From Phorcus lineatus (taxonomy: Eukaryota > Mollusca > Gastropoda > Trochida > Trochidae), in NCBI GenBank assembly GCA_921293015.1, contig OV121081.1, positions 59,723,022-59,787,021 of the forward strand: a stretch of DNA of 64,000 bases, given 5' to 3'. Below, piece after piece: positions 22,111-35,920 of the stretch. How positions within the stretch are numbered: position 1 is the first letter of the stretch; every line of letters begins with the position of its first letter. The notes beneath the pieces are model-generated. The model was not told the origin of the DNA, made no database searches, and saw only the letters and a list, made by a program, of their open reading frames with translations. The position numbers were made by a program, and so were the translations under genes.

Positions 22111-23499
22111 GCACGAAGATACTAATCGCAAAGAGCTGAAAGAGTAAACGCAATAACATAAACGATACATTGGATTATTCAAGTGGACCATTGTTACTAT
22201 TTCTTTTGATGACATTTAAACAAAAATACCCACTCGCATTCCACTTCATTTTCTCACAGATATATATGATAAATATTCGTCTAATGTGATAGCAAATGGA
22301 TTTCAGTGTACCTTTGATACTGGTCTTTACTTTGTTTTGTAATTTAAAAGTGTTTATCAAGGTGAGTTTCTTGTCTTCTTATCTGTTTACACAAATTTAA
22401 ATTCGTTCCTCAGTGAGAAATCATTGGAGCTATTTAGTATTTTCAGTGACATTAATTAATTAACCTGTACAAATATTTCTATTTTGATGCCCTCTCTGTG
22501 GGGTTTAATCCAAGTAACGAATTCATGTCTTGACAGCCAAAAGCAAAGACTGTTGGATATGTTATTCTAACATCAACTTAACACATCACATGATAATGCC
22601 TACTTCTCCCAATTAATAACTAGCTTTTGAAAAACGACCTAAAGGGTTTTCCCATAACAATTATCGAGCGACTTCAGAATATTTCCTCATCAATATTTAG
22701 AAATGAAATTCTTCAACTTTTAATGGCAATACCATGGAGCATGTTCTGAAGCCTGATCAATTCCCACAGTTTTAAAATTTTATTTCATTTAAGGATTATA
22801 CAACTATATATCTTAAAATAATGTAATGATAGTTTTAAAAGAGTGTCAGAAAATTATTAGTTTTCGATTATTGAAAATATCTGGAAATCATAAATTCATC
22901 ATTGGGAACGTGAAGAATTGGAAATAAATTTTTAGAAACAAAAACTATGTTAAAAATTATATATAATAACAGTTCACTTGTAATATATGCTGGTTTATGC
23001 CAATGCTCTTATAAGATAAAAAGGATAGTGAATTAGGTGAATCTATTATCATCAAATTGCCCTAGAGGATGCCAATGAAATGAGTGACTCTTAACTGGAT
23101 TCAAGGAACATTCATCAAATGACTATTAGCGTGTTACTCTGCACTCTTATTCACTGCACTTTACTTCAAAGAGAGGATCAAATTATGAAAGGCTTAGAAG
23201 TTAATCCCCGAGGGTATATGCGAATACCTCTCATTGATTCTCTGAAAGCCATTTGTTTATTCTTCATCAAAACTCAACCATGTGTCAAAGTTATTTTTTA
23301 CGAGTCTCTTGCAGGAAATAATTAATTTAGTCAAGTAGATCTTGATGCAATGATTAACAAGGTATGCTTATGTCAAATCAATCTAAGTATGTCATAAATT
23401 AAATTAATTCTGAAGCCATGTTTAGTTCCATCCAATATTATTTGAAATAAGTAAAGATTAGCTGCTAACACGGTCTTATTCCTCTTTCACGAGAGCAAA
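22111..23499. other. No gene seen
   Basis: AT-rich sequence. Frames at 22175-22360 and 23119-23325 carry no domain I recognise. Confidence 0.4.
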
Positions 23500-24660
23500 T
23501 AAAAAGGTACGTAGAATGAAAACATGATCAAAATATCACTTGCTTTTTATTTTTCAACATAGTCTCCACTGACATCAATACATTTGTACCAGCAATGTTC
23601 CAGCTTCATTATGCCATTCCTGTTGAACTCTGTATCCTGGGTCTCATGAAATCTCTCCACGACAGCAATCAGGCTGTTGTTACCCACATAAACACGATCA
23701 CGTAAATGGTTCTTCAGTTTTTGGAAGAGGAAGAAGTCTGATGGTTCCAAATCTTGGGAGTAGAGTGGATGTTGAAACATTTCAAAGCCACCTTCGGTTA
23801 CGGCAATAACGTGTGCTGTGTGGACGGGAGCATTGTTCTGAAGGAGCAGCACTCCTGCACTGAGCTTCCTTTGCCGCTTGTCATTGATGGTTGCCCTTTA
23901 ATTATTGCCTCAATACATAGCATAATATGGCCCGTTGAAAGTTTGGACCTTCATGATGATACCCTGTCTATCACCAAACAACAGAGGCCATCACCTTTCC
24001 AGCAGATGGAACATGCATTTTGGAACATGCTTTTTACGGGTGGGTAATTGGCATGCTTCCACTGTTCGCTTTGGATTTTGGTTTCAGGGTCAAAGTGCTA
24101 TACCAACGTCTCATCCTGCGTCACTAATCGTTTCAGGAAATTATCCTTGTCTCCCCTGAACTCAGCCAGATATTCCTTTCAAATGTCCAGGCGGTTCTAT
24201 TTCTGGTAAACTTTCTTGGCACCTTGCACAGACCTTGCACATGTGACAAACGTCTGCCAGGATTATGTATAGCGACCCAAAAATAATGGCCAGTGTCTCA
24301 GCTATCTTTTCAATGGTCACACATCTGTCTGCAAGCGCCATATCGTGAACAGCATCAACTTGAACATTCCTGGTGGAGGTTCCTGGCCAGAGATGACATT
24401 ATCTTCAACACACTTCCGGCTACGGTTAGATTGATAAATGCAGATATTCTTTTCCTGAACACATACTTGATGACTGCACTCTTATCAACATAATTCATTT
24501 TTCCAGTTACTTTACCCCTGTGTGCTATCTGGAAAGCGTCTTCAAGAATGGTTCCAATATTTTATCAGAACTTTCAGAAACTTTGCTTTCAAGGTTTATG
24601 GATAATTTGGAAGTAGAAGATTGTTCCATCATGCTTATTCTACGAACTATTTAAAAAGCG
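23500..24660 (-). mobile_element. Decayed mariner element (relic 1)
   Basis: The limits are set from the transposase, whose C-terminal end lies at 23547 and whose N-terminal remains reach about 24640. Terminal inverted repeats cannot be found with confidence. The length, about 1.15-1.2 kb, is close to that of a complete mariner. Plus-strand frames at 23754-24493 are shadows of it. Confidence 0.8.
23547..24640 (-). pseudogene. Mariner-family transposase, inactivated
   Basis: Read on the minus strand, the remains appear in order. An N-terminal region has helix-turn-helix traces (DRCVTIEKIAETLAI near 24310). Next is the first catalytic aspartate in TQDE (near 24120) with HFDPETK. The second catalytic block reads LLLQNNAPVHT, where asparagine replaces the expected aspartate. 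Last come SQDLEPSDFFLF with the third aspartate and the end IDVSGDYVEK. Only the last 102 residues lie in one frame, and several stops and frameshifts break the rest. The spacing between second and third catalytic positions is two residues short of the mariner D34D. Transposition would require all three acidic residues, so the element is dead. Confidence 0.85.
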
Positions 24661-27600
24661 CTCGTAACAATTATTCCAGTCTGCATAGAGAACAAGATCA
24701 GTCAGGGGATTTGGAGCTTAAGATATCAATTGTGTACTTACTTTGTTCTTTAAAATTGAAACCTTACGATCACCAAGCCCCACACTGAATTACTACTATT
24801 CTTTCCTGAAGGTCCTAACCAGGTGTATTTCAGTTTCATAAAGTCTTTTTATATCGACGACACAGGCTTTATTTATATGCAACACTTTTGAATCTCCTGG
24901 TGCAATGTATGACTTTTACTTTTTTAACAATAGTGATCTTGAAATTGAATAAAAGTCATGGTTAGTCATGACGTCATTTTAGATATGATTATATAACAAT
25001 TATGCAGCAGTTGTCTACCTAGATGTAATAAAATTCTATTCAGTTTAGATATAGTAATATATTTGGTAAAACATTTATTAAAAACAAATTGAAAACCTTG
25101 ATAATTCAATTTATTCCAGTTAACACTAAAGTAGCGAACTTGAACTGAAATAAATGACTTGACAATCAAAGACGTAATACCAAAGGATGTTAGATACTGC
25201 TTTCTCAAACTAAACCCTTATTGACGTGCCTATACTACCAACAAAGAGTTGAGTACTTGCAAAGACCAAATGCTATATGTAATCAAAAGGATTATATTAA
25301 AATTGACAAAAACGTCTCATATTCATTATTGACTTAGTATTCTGAATAGCTTATAACAACATGGCTACCTTTGAACATTTTTTGTTAAAGAAAGGTCCCA
25401 GTTGTGTAGAGTAGCACAAATTCTGGTTGGAGTGACTGAGAATGTTTATTCCATGTAACATGAAATACATGTTCAAGATTAATAGCGTAAACATAGGTTT
25501 TCAATCAAACCGATGGGGAGAGTACTGTTTACAATCTGATTTGGAAATGTCACATTTTTAATGTTGATACTGTTGAGGGAATTTTCAGTGATCTCTAGAG
25601 TAAGCTTAATACATCTGACCATCCCAAAGACTTAGCTGATATGTCAAATCTGTCATACTAAGGGTGCAAGGAAATATTACAGAAGTCCCCAAAGGGGTGA
25701 TTGTATTTTTTCCTTTAGACAAGGCATACATCTTTCACGAGCTCTCTACAACTTTAAAGCATGTGATAAATAATTGTTTTACATCCACTATTCAACAATT
25801 ATCCCAGAGGTACTAATAATGTTATTAGTGATTTTTTAATATAACAGTATAGTTAACAGTACAGTTGTAGTTGCAGACAGTATAGTTAACCTTAAATGGG
25901 CGGTAGCACGTTTTATTGAAATTTTTTTCACATTTTCCACAGTAAATCTTTGTTTATGCCAAATGTATTATCTTCAGAGGGTCAAATACCTCACAATTCA
26001 AACCATTCGTCCGTAGTCGTAGAAGAAAATATAAAACAACCACCAAAACCCACTGACGGCCACTTTAGTGCGAACACCATTTAATATTTTGAGAAATGGA
26101 ATTAGCATACCTAACTGAAAATGTTACGTTCGTTTTAGAACGGCTTCTTTTAAATATAAAACATTGTCTTGCAATTGGTTAGATTTATTTTTGTTTATGA
26201 CATGTCTTACTTACCTAAAACTTGACCCCTAATTAAAGTCGATTGAGGGTCATTTTTTAAGTAGAAATTCTTAATAGCTTCCATGGAGGTTGAATTAACA
26301 AAATATGTCGGCTCAGAGAACATTAAAAGTACAAATCAAGCGTTACTTTCAAAAACTTATAATCCGTAATAATAAGTCATGCATTTTGCTTTACACTGAA
26401 GATCGAATGAAGTGATGCCACAAGTGAGTTCATTTTCTAGTGAAAAAGCAAATGTCATATTATAAGTACTGCTTAGGGATAACACTGCTGACAAATTGTT
26501 CCAACATCAGCTCTGTCCTACATCATCTACATACCAAGGGAAGCCTGTTTATCTTATTCGTTGTAAAAAGTTCGTGTTTATTTGTAAAGAACCAATGCAG
26601 TCAGGAAATCTACCATTTCAGCTTGTTTCATTCGCCTAAGTAATTTAAGAAAATAAGTTGTGGCAAGTATGTATATGGATCATTGTGTCCTTGTGTCTGT
26701 TGCTAAATACGCTTTGAATATATTTAAAACATTTTGCACAATAGCGATATGGTGAAACAAGTCTCTGGTCTTACAACTAATTAAAAAATGACTAAGCTTG
26801 AAAAATTCGAATCATAAATAAAAACAAAGACCCAAGATGTTTTATTCTTTAATTCTGCCATACTGTTCTGCTTGTCGTGGTAAACCTGGAACTATAAAAA
26901 AAGCATAGGCTTATTTATGACATCAAAATCAAAATATCTCGCAGCATAATTAAGTTTTAAGATCTGGGGAATATTACATGTAGAGTAGATGTATTACTCA
27001 GACGAGCTTCATTTTTATTAAAAGGTCGTTTATGTTTTCCTTTCACTTCCTCTTTAGTTGAGTGGAAAATGGATAGCAAATTTCTTATTGTTTTTTTAGA
27101 ACATTAACATTTTATTCTTTCACTTCGTACTATTTGAACGAGCATTTACTTATTCAAAATAAAATTATTGTGGGACATTTTCAAGTTCTTTTATGAAAGA
27201 TGTAATCAGAGGCGACTCCATCACAACATGTTAACAACATGACTGATTGAATGTATGTTATGTTGATGACGTCTGCGTCTGGTAAACGTTGATATCAAAA
27301 TGTTATATTCACAGGATATTCTTATACTTGCATGCTATGTAGGAATAATCGATGAACTTAAATCAATGTTGGCGCACTTTCACCGAAAATAACTACTAAC
27401 ATACTTAACGTGTTTGATCAAGCCTGGAGCTACATTTCCCTTTAACAAATTTCGATCTAGTGCTGGATGCTTTAGGGCCCAAAAGATGATAAAAGTTCAT
27501 GTGATTGTTGAGACTGTACATGTATAGGTTTAACATGAACAGTGTGCTGATAAATCTATTTTTAAAATCAAGTTTATGATATATAAATAATTTGTATAAA

Positions 27601-28759
27601 GAAAAAACTCATCAAATGACATGTACCAAAACCTCAAGAATATGACATCTTAATACATTAACAGATTTAATTTATCAAACGTCAGGTTTACTTCATTAAT
27701 ACAAAAAACGTCAGCTTGACTTATACGCAAACGATTATATAGTTAACAACAATCATCACACATCATTATGTGTATCAAAAATTAATTTGTAACTAGTTGG
27801 TGATAAAATTATGTGTCGTAAACAGTTAATTGATGATTCGATCTCCCATAAATCACTAGCGAGGAGTAGCTGTAAAACCCCAAATGTTTAGTCTTCTGAC
27901 AGTAACTCTTTAAATATACCCAAAGAAAATACACATCGTCTATTTCTCTTTAACCTTTCCAAGTTAGAAAGATCCAAGGGCCTTATTGTAATTTAATAAC
28001 AGAAATTATATTTCAATCACATTTTATAATAAAATTTTTCCATAACACCACAATGGGCGAATCATAACCCGGTTTTTTGTTGCGGAAACAACTATCAAAT
28101 TTTATATCAAGCTCCCTGTTGTCAAGCGTCCAGCTTGCATAAGCGAAAAGTGCATTTAACTTTTTTAAACAAAGTTTTTGACATATCATTAATACATCTT
28201 TTAATTTATAGATACTACATTACTGTTACTTCAATGTCATGTAGCTGATTCCATTAAGATATATTGTTTGCTTAAATATGCTGTCAAGCACGTCTGTTCT
28301 GTAATTTACCTTTGAATGTTACACATTTCTGAATAACCATGTCAATGGTAAATCCTGTTTATACATTTTAAAATGTTTGATATGAGCAAGATGATTATTT
28401 ATAAGAACGCATAGGTTAACATGTCTATTAGTGTTAACAGTTTCTAGTAGCGCTGTTTAGTATTCACCAACATTATTAGACATTGTCTATTAAGTTCAGT
28501 TCAGTTACGATTTATCTACAGAACACAAATCTAAGAAAATAATAACGCCTTTAAAATTTGAAAACAGTATCAATTAGAGAAATATAAAAAAAATTCGGAA
28601 GGGTTGCTTGGAAGATTTCCGCTTTATCCACCAGTCAACCACATATCTAATCATGCTCGAAATGGGTAGAATAAGGAAATAGCTGACATTTCAAGGCACA
28701 GGATTTGCTGAATAAACAGTGACTGCCTAATTCTATACGTGATCTAAGTTAGTAAACAT
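24661..28759. other. No gene seen
   Basis: A long AT-rich stretch without a recognised element. Small frames at 24966-25208 and 26440-26643 lack domains. CAGTATAGTTAAC recurs twice near 25847-25890. A less AT-rich patch near 25980-26080 shows no coding frame that I can defend. Confidence 0.35.
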
Positions 28760-28930
28760 TGATTTGGTCTCATATCGGTGAAAGTGGCCCAATGGCGGTT
28801 TCTAACCAAACTTCATCACGTTTGACATCCGCAATCTCACTGTTAAAACAGCAGCATTATACTGCCCGATCCCGTCTTACTGGCAAGTACATCAAAGTCT
28901 GGTGTACGTTAATACAGCATGTTCTCTTTA
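28760..28930. repeat. Opening block of copy B (partner at 63315)
   Basis: It matches 63315-63480 in the same orientation. TGACATCCGCAATCTCACTGTTAAAAC at 28823 agrees with its partner at 63381 at 24 of 27 bases. Similarity extends to both sides (TTTGGTC before it; TTACTGGC, and AGCA(T/C)(G/A)TT(C/T)TCTTTAT, after it). A counterpart in copy A would lie before the window start. A 100-codon frame over it is not preserved in the partner. Confidence 0.8.
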
Positions 28931-29492
28931 TAGAAAGTCAGAGCCTGCAAGGATCTCACTATAAGGAATACTTACCGGTAATTTTCGTAAGAGAATCTCA
29001 AATTCCAGCCAGAAATGCATCAATTAATGATTTTACGTTAATTCTAGCAAACGTTATATAGACTCTTTTGACCATCACAAGATACTTCTTGTCTTGATGT
29101 ACAGTCATCTATACACTCTGCCAATCAATTTTAATCCACTGTCAATGACCATTCATGACACCTGAGACAACATAGGTTCCAGATTTGGAAACAAGCCGAA
29201 TCGTGTTAATGTTAATGTTAAAACGGGAAACGTGAAGCCTTTTTAAAAGTGTGTTAAGCGCTGTTGCTAACCTACAGAACACAATTTTGAAATTCCTATT
29301 TTCTCTCATTTTGGTAGGTTTTTAATTTTCCTAATTTGATGAATTTCCATGTTTCTCCAAAATAAATGTTTAAATCATAAAACCGTTAAGTCCCTCAATC
29401 TAATGCTCCTACTTTTATAAGCATAATTAGATTTAAAAGCATTTTGAAAATGGTCAGTTTATCTGGTGTTCTTTTAGTTTCCGACATTAAAT
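28931..29492. other. No gene seen
   Basis: AT-rich spacer between two duplicated blocks. Confidence 0.4.
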
Positions 29493-29655
29493 CCATTAAT
29501 CTATGACAGGACAATGGGCCATGCGATGTTTGTCTATGGAAGAAACGATAACGGCGTCTGAACGATCGCAATGTGTCATTTAGAGTTTGCTTCCGAAGCG
29601 CCTAACGAGTTAATAACTATGTTGTCAATGCTCCATCATTGAGAACTGCATTTCA
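29493..29655. repeat. Duplicated block B0 (partner at 641)
   Basis: Copy-B member of the pair with 641-805. It starts CCATTAATCTATGACAGGAC and contains TAACGAGTTAATAAC. It lies about 670 bases after the opening block. Confidence 0.8.
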
Positions 29656-31524
29656 AACCGTATATGGAGGCTGGTATATATAAAAAAAGAAATCCGGCTT
29701 TTCATATTGTGTTATCCAGGTTTTACATAATCATGAATCCAATTGACCTGAGTACAATTTGAATAATATGGTTTTGGTGAACTGTGTCCTTCTCAATTCC
29801 AAGTAGAAGAAAATATTATGTCTTGATCATAATAAAGATGATATTCCAGAGAATAAACATTTAGCATGTAAGCATTAATCAATGTTCCACTAAGTTATCG
29901 TCTTTAGGAATTGGATAACTCATTATGCTAACCAAGAATCCACAGTTTACAAACATACACTTAGGTTTAGGCTGTTATCATGCAAGTACCTATTTCAGGA
30001 ATTCAAACCATCCTGAAATGACTAGCTAATACAGTTAGTGTATTACAAGGACTGTGGCATCTTTGTTTGACATAGTTAAAAATGAGAAGTATGCTGTATA
30101 AAGTTATCAGAGCTGAGAAAATAATAAAAGCTTTTAAATATACCCAAATAAACAACGTTAGGGACATTAATTTCTCCATGTACTCTATATTTTCACTTAT
30201 TTGATATTTTGTAATTGAGATGCAGTAACACGATTTTTTAGATGAATAAATGTATATCATGAAAATGAAATTTAATTTTTCCAATTACAAATAAATAAAA
30301 TTGTCATGACAAGAATGTACCATTATTCATTAAGCTTTGCGAATCCATTTCCCTACATCAAATAATTATAAAGTGTTCACAATAATGGCTGCAAGTGGTT
30401 TTTGCTTGACACTTGATCATATCCTCTACTACTGACCACGGATTATCGGGTTGATAAGTGAGATATGTTGACCCTCTAAAGAATATCTATTTGGATAAAA
30501 ACTAATAATTCTTTCTGCTACTGCCCCTTTGAAATGTAATGGTCGTTTACATTTCTATGTTGTATAAATAAGCCATAAAGAGATTATTTCAGTCCCTTCG
30601 CTCGGGGAATTTTACAGAAAATATATATAAATATTGTTACTCTAAAATGTTCCATTTGTTCTGAAAAAGCTAAAATAAGTTAAGTACAAGTGATGATGCA
30701 AGATAAAGTCTTTGTCAACGTCTATGACCCAAGGAAATGTAATGTTCATTTTAGCTTCGAATGCTGTTAACACATTGTGATCTTTTTTATGTCAAATTTA
30801 AGTTTAAACCCTTTTGGCTAGATTGGTATACATGGTACTGTCTATGTCTTTCAAATTTCAAGAAGTCGTAATCGAATTAGTAGTTTTCTACTGGCACATG
30901 CCCCAAGAAAACATTCAGATTCATTTATAGTACTTTCATAAATGAAACTTTATTGTAATGAAAGACAAGATTCTAAATTTACTTTTTGAAAAAGACAAAT
31001 GATTTTTTTAAAGTAACAATTAGGAGAGAGAGTTTTGTTCCTTGGCACCAAGTCCTAAAATAATCAACGTATACATTTAATTGTACTCTACTTTAAACTG
31101 AGACAAGTGCGATTACAGCTAAAAAGGAATATTTTATCTGGGCTCATTCAACAATTAACGAAGACAAAGACTTGCAAGTGTCAAGTTTGTATTTTGGTCA
31201 TGTTTTCACGTTACTATTATTATTTTGATTGCACTTTAAACAGAGCGCTATGATAATCTGCATGTCTGTAACCATCAAAATCATTCAAAAAAGGTTCAAT
31301 ATACATATGTCACAATCGTCTATATGATTGTGTAACATTACCAGGAGTCTTCAGAATTAAGGTCTGATGTAATAAAATACTTATAGACCATGTTTCATGT
31401 TATATTGGTTCATGTTTGCGTTGGTTTTCGATATTGACATATCATGTTTGATTCTTTGACTGTTAAATATAATTAGTTGAGAACACGTGGTTCCTCTCTA
31501 TATTTTTCCAAGGAACATTTTTTC
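29656..31524. other. No gene seen
   Basis: AT-rich sequence. A minus-strand frame at 30003-30284 has no domain. The region matching the copy-A promoter-like patch and ORF (3290-3726) is not recognisable here. Confidence 0.4.
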
Positions 31525-31690
31525 TTCGATCGCCCCAATGTCTAGTTCAGGTTCAACATTGCATTAACCCATGCCACTCATCCGATATTGAACTGTCAAG
31601 AGAAACAAATCAAAGACTTCTATGTATAGTCTGATTTACATGACTTTACATAGGTCATGTCATATATCTGTCATTGCGACCCTTCGAGTC
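31525..31690. repeat. Duplicated block B1 (partner at 4060)
   Basis: Copy-B member of the best conserved pair, with 48 of 54 bases identical from 31561. On the minus strand a TATA-like AATATAGAG lies just downstream near 31500, a layout similar to copy A. Confidence 0.85.
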
Positions 31691-32514
31691 GATGTTAATG
31701 TAATTGATCAATCTCATTTCTGAAATGGTCAATAATGCCGATAAGAGTTCTTTTGAAATTAGTAAATTTAATATACATTTTGTAAATAGTCAACTTTTAA
31801 TGATTGGCATTTCATATATTAGTTTCCATATACGATACATGGTGTATTGTGAGACAAGTTAACAACTTTCCTCAATGCAATGCTTAACTTATATAATATG
31901 ATTACTGTGTGTTATTTATATTGCATTAAATGCATAAGATCATGTCATATCACTTCTCATATGATACAACACATTATTTAAATCAGTTAAATCAAAATTC
32001 TTAACATCTCTTCAGTCTCTAAACAATAATGATCAGACTAAAGGATTATGAGTGTGTAGCTGAAACCCCAAACCCTGGAGGGAAGGCTGAAACAAGCAAG
32101 TTACAGTAGACATTTGGATTGTTGAAAAATATCGATTTCCTGTTGTGGTCAAATCAAGTCTTTTGATTTATTAACACTACATTAATAAAGATGAACCATT
32201 TTAAATCGTGTCTATTTTTTAATCAAATGATTCGATCTCGCGTTACGAATGATATTTGTTTATACTGACGTTTTACATTAAAGTCATATAAATGCTAGAA
32301 TAGTATAAACGCACTCACATTCAAGCCCTAAAACTTCAAGTGTTGCAGGTGGCTAATTTATGTTTGAAAACAACAACGGGAAGGAACTTGAGGATCAAGA
32401 ATTTTTATAAAACAAATAAAACCCACATATAATCTATTTCACATGTACATCTATATCTTACCTTACTGTAACTATAACACATCAAAACGATATTTATTAC
32501 ACCAAAAGAAGCCA

Positions 32515-32610
32515 GAAAAAGCCTATTCCATATTCTAAATATACATTTTGACAAAATCCTTGAATTATAAAGCAGTGATTAGAGTAAAAGTTGTTGATAA
32601 GTAAATTAGA
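32515..32610. repeat. Duplicated block (partner at 4535)
   Basis: It shares AAGTTGTTGATAAGTAAATTA-like sequence and flanks with 4535-4625, in the same order. Confidence 0.7.
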
Positions 32611-33519
32611 AGAAACTTGTCTATATCTTTACAAAACAAGAACAAAACATCATTTGTTCTAAGATAGAAAGGCATGTGTATTTCAAATTGGTGCTATTCT
32701 AATTTTCCTTTATTTTTTGTTTCGAATTAGTGTTTAACGCTCGGGGGAAAACTTAATATATATAGATATAACAGAATGCAAGAAAGGGTCAATTTGAAAC
32801 AGTTGAAACTTTTGAAGTCTTGATATAGACTTTGATAACCTGTAAAAAAAATGGAAGTAAATTATAGATCGTTGTACATTGTATTTCACTGTGGTCACAT
32901 GTTGTTTTGTCAAAGATTGATTCACAGAATTTTCAGAAATAAGACCAAACTTCAAAACATCATATACATAAAATAGAACTAACATAAACACATTTATCAT
33001 CACAGATTTCAAAACCACCTGTTTTATTCTGACTCTTCAAGAAGCCTGTCATATATGTGAAATAAAGATTTTATACAATAACGTTTGAGTTGTTAAATGG
33101 AAATGTAGTGAAATACTTACTTGGTTAAGTTTATTCTATTGTCACAATATGCATAATCTTTTGTTATTTAAAAAGGTTGTTACAAATCTAAATCAATGCC
33201 CCATATCTACAATAGTCTTACAGATATAGTACAAAGAATGAAACATAGTTTAATTCGTTTGAACTATTTAAACACCAACCTTGAAACTACATGTAACAAG
33301 ACTTATGAAAGGAAAACTAGTTTAAACGGAAATGCTTCAATGTTTATTGATTTTCATTACATACAAGTACATGTAGTTAATGATTCTTTCAATTCAGTTC
33401 AGCTGAAATATTTCTGAAGCCGTGCTGAAAAATAACTTCCTCACTGAATTATTATTTCAATGTGTGATTGTAAGCACTTCCAAAACGGTGAGTAGCACGG
33501 TCAGCCCATCGCCGTTATC
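32611..33519. other. No gene seen
   Basis: AT-rich sequence. Frames at 32734-33018 (minus) and 33196-33417 (plus) have no recognised domain. Confidence 0.4.
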
Positions 33520-33660
33520 CTTAAGGTTCACATGTCCATTAATCTATGTCACTAACTAAGTACGTAGAAAAAGAAAGAAATCAAGAAATGTCCATAAACA
33601 CACGAAGGTCTTTGCTCAGGTCATTCTACTCAGACATTCTTACAGCATAGATGTCTTACT
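33520..33660. repeat. Weak repeat of the block-1 module (B2)
   Basis: It contains CCATTAATCTATGTCACTAA and AAAGAAATCAAGAAATG, resembling 4102 and 7990. Its distance to the next block (34229) matches copy A (7990 to 8690). Confidence 0.45.
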
Positions 33661-34228
33661 TCACATTTACGTCGACTTCATTTAATATTTCACCTTCGAG
33701 AACGTTCTGGATGAAGTTGATCAAACGAACAAGCTTAGTCAATGAAAATCATTATTTGAAAACAACTTTACTAAATTATCAGTAAGATGATTTATAAACA
33801 AAACTCAATTTGAAAACAAATATTTTTAGATTAATTTCCATGTCGATGTACTTTTCTATTATCAAAGAATGAGATTCGAACTTGATGATCATTATTTGAC
33901 CAATGCACTCAATAAGAGGCCCTCGTGGTAGCATCAGTATGTGAAGGAGTTGAGATTCAAGTCATTAATTACAGACATTACCTTTTAGAATAGTAATGGC
34001 TTTTGAAAAAACATCAACTGAATCCATTTGACTTACTTAAAACTATCCGAAACAATAAAGGAGAATGAATGTAAGCTTTGAATCTGATATTGTGATACAA
34101 TTGTTATCTCATTCCTCTAGTCTAGTAGCGGTCACAGAAACAATAATTTACAGATGTTGTTAATAATAAGAAAAATCTGCGATAATCTTGATTATGTATT
34201 GTATATGTCCAACTAAACCAAAACGTGG

Positions 34229-34470
34229 CCAGACTGATCAATCTGCCAATATGGACCAATTAAACATCATCAGATTTAGTTTACTTTAGAAACAGCTGTT
34301 TCTGTATCAATATCGTCGCCAATATAGGAAAGGTTGAAAGCCTTGTGGACACAAGCGGGGAAAAATTAGATTCCATTGATGCGCAAATTGCAATTCAATT
34401 TTCTAATAGACTGTTTGTGACAATGCAAACAAAATATTGTTTAATTAACTTTCAAGAAGATTAGAAAATG
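34229..34470. repeat. Duplicated block holding the empty LINE target site
   Basis: It matches 8690-8858 and continues into 10435-10510 without the LINE. CCAGACTGATCAATCTGCCA pairs with CCAGACTGATCGATCTGTCA. Past the junction, ATTGATGCGCAAATTGCAAT pairs with ATTGATTTGCAAATTGCAAT. This is the pre-insertion arrangement of the site used by LINE copy 2. In the frame open in copy A this copy has stops. Confidence 0.85.
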
Positions 34471-34929
34471 TAACAAAATTTGATGAAATGTTGAATTGGG
34501 ATAAAAAATATCAATTTTACTAGAAATTGTGAACAATATTGATTACTTTTGTAATAAATGAATATTTTGTATATTTAAGTCTTACACCAGAGAAGAGATT
34601 CTCCAAGATTGGAAGTTTGGGCAGTTTTCAAGCACAGCTTCACGGAATGCATTTGAATGGATATCCTTTGTCATGTTTTCAGTTAGCAAAACGAAATACG
34701 TGAATCTTTTAAAAACAATTAACTGCGTTTCTGATTCGAGTACTGTTCTTTTGGGGTTACATCATTGTGTATGTAAATATTCAATCAAATCCCATGAGAA
34801 TGATCGACTCTAAGCCTATAAAGGGGATTTCTAGGAACGTCGTGAAACATGGATTGAATGAAATGGCAAGGCAATTAAAACCAAACTTTTGGAAATACAA
34901 TTCTTTCATTTGAACGCGTATAATGGTCA
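34471..34929. other. No gene seen
   Basis: AT-rich spacer with weak, patchy similarity to 10510-12260. Confidence 0.35.
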
Positions 34930-35115
34930 TAAATCTAAATTAATAAAATATTGCAGTGTGATCTTGTTAAATGCAGCTGATTTATGTTTATGATAGAAAA
35001 TCTTAATGTAGTGTAGAACGCAAACGATCAGCTACAACATATTTGGTATTCAATACAACATATAAAGTTATTATTGCCAATAGAAAGCGCTGATGTCCAT
35101 TTCCAATTATATTTT
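34930..35115. repeat. Duplicated block (partner at 12270)
   Basis: Copy-B member. It contains GTGTGATCTTGTTAAATGCAGCTG (22 of 24 identical) and the TTTTATTGTTT(T/C)GAAC end. Confidence 0.8.
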
Positions 35116-35920
35116 ATTGTTTTGAACCCTTTCTTCTAAAAGGAGTTCATGATGGATAATGAAGTTATCACAGATGATGCGTCTGTAACATGAAATGTAT
35201 AGATGAGTGATAGCTATTAATCAGTTATGGGAAAATATTAGTTACGCTATCAACGAACATTGATCTATTTGATGTCTTTCAATTGCCTATACTTTCCATG
35301 AAAATTACATCATTCAAAACCTCATCAAATCTTGATAAACACTGTGTGGACAAAATGCATTTGGTGAAAGGAGAATTTCCATGTAAAAATAATGTTCTAT
35401 TCTCTACAGATATATACTTTTATCTGTTAGTATGACTACAAGTAAAAGGCTTCCAATTTCAACTTACTAACACGCAAATTATTCACATTCTGATTTTTTT
35501 AGATACCTGACAACCTATATCCGCAATACCTTTCAAGTGGAAATGAAATAAAGCAAGTTAATCTGATGTAGAAATCTCCCTTAACTTTACACTTCGCCGA
35601 AAGAAAAGATTGCTACATCGATATAAATTTATCAGTCTGACTTTGTTTCAAGGGATGTTCAATAAGTAGGTTTCCATAAGTTGAAAAGGATACAAGTGCA
35701 GCTGTTGTACTGCTTTCACTATATTCTTAAAATCGATCAAACACTGAAAATGACTTATGTTTAAGTATAAATATCCCAATTTTGTACAATAAAACTGTTT
35801 TGGAAACAAAGTAATCAAGTAGGGTAGGTTGAAGTTTATCGGAATGCATTGTGGACGTTGAGGCACACAAACACACAATTCAAAACCAGCCAAAGCTTCT
35901 ACCCTCGTTATATTTACCAT
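35116..35920. other. No gene seen
   Basis: AT-rich sequence. A minus-strand frame at 35648-35920 lacks a domain and stops at the edge of the next element. Confidence 0.4.

Noticed and set aside
23754-24493. Three plus-strand ORFs
   Set aside because: They are antisense shadows of the mariner transposase relic on the minus strand.
28759-29061. 100-codon plus-strand ORF
   Set aside because: It overlaps the opening block of copy B, but the frame is not preserved in the partner at 63.3 kb.
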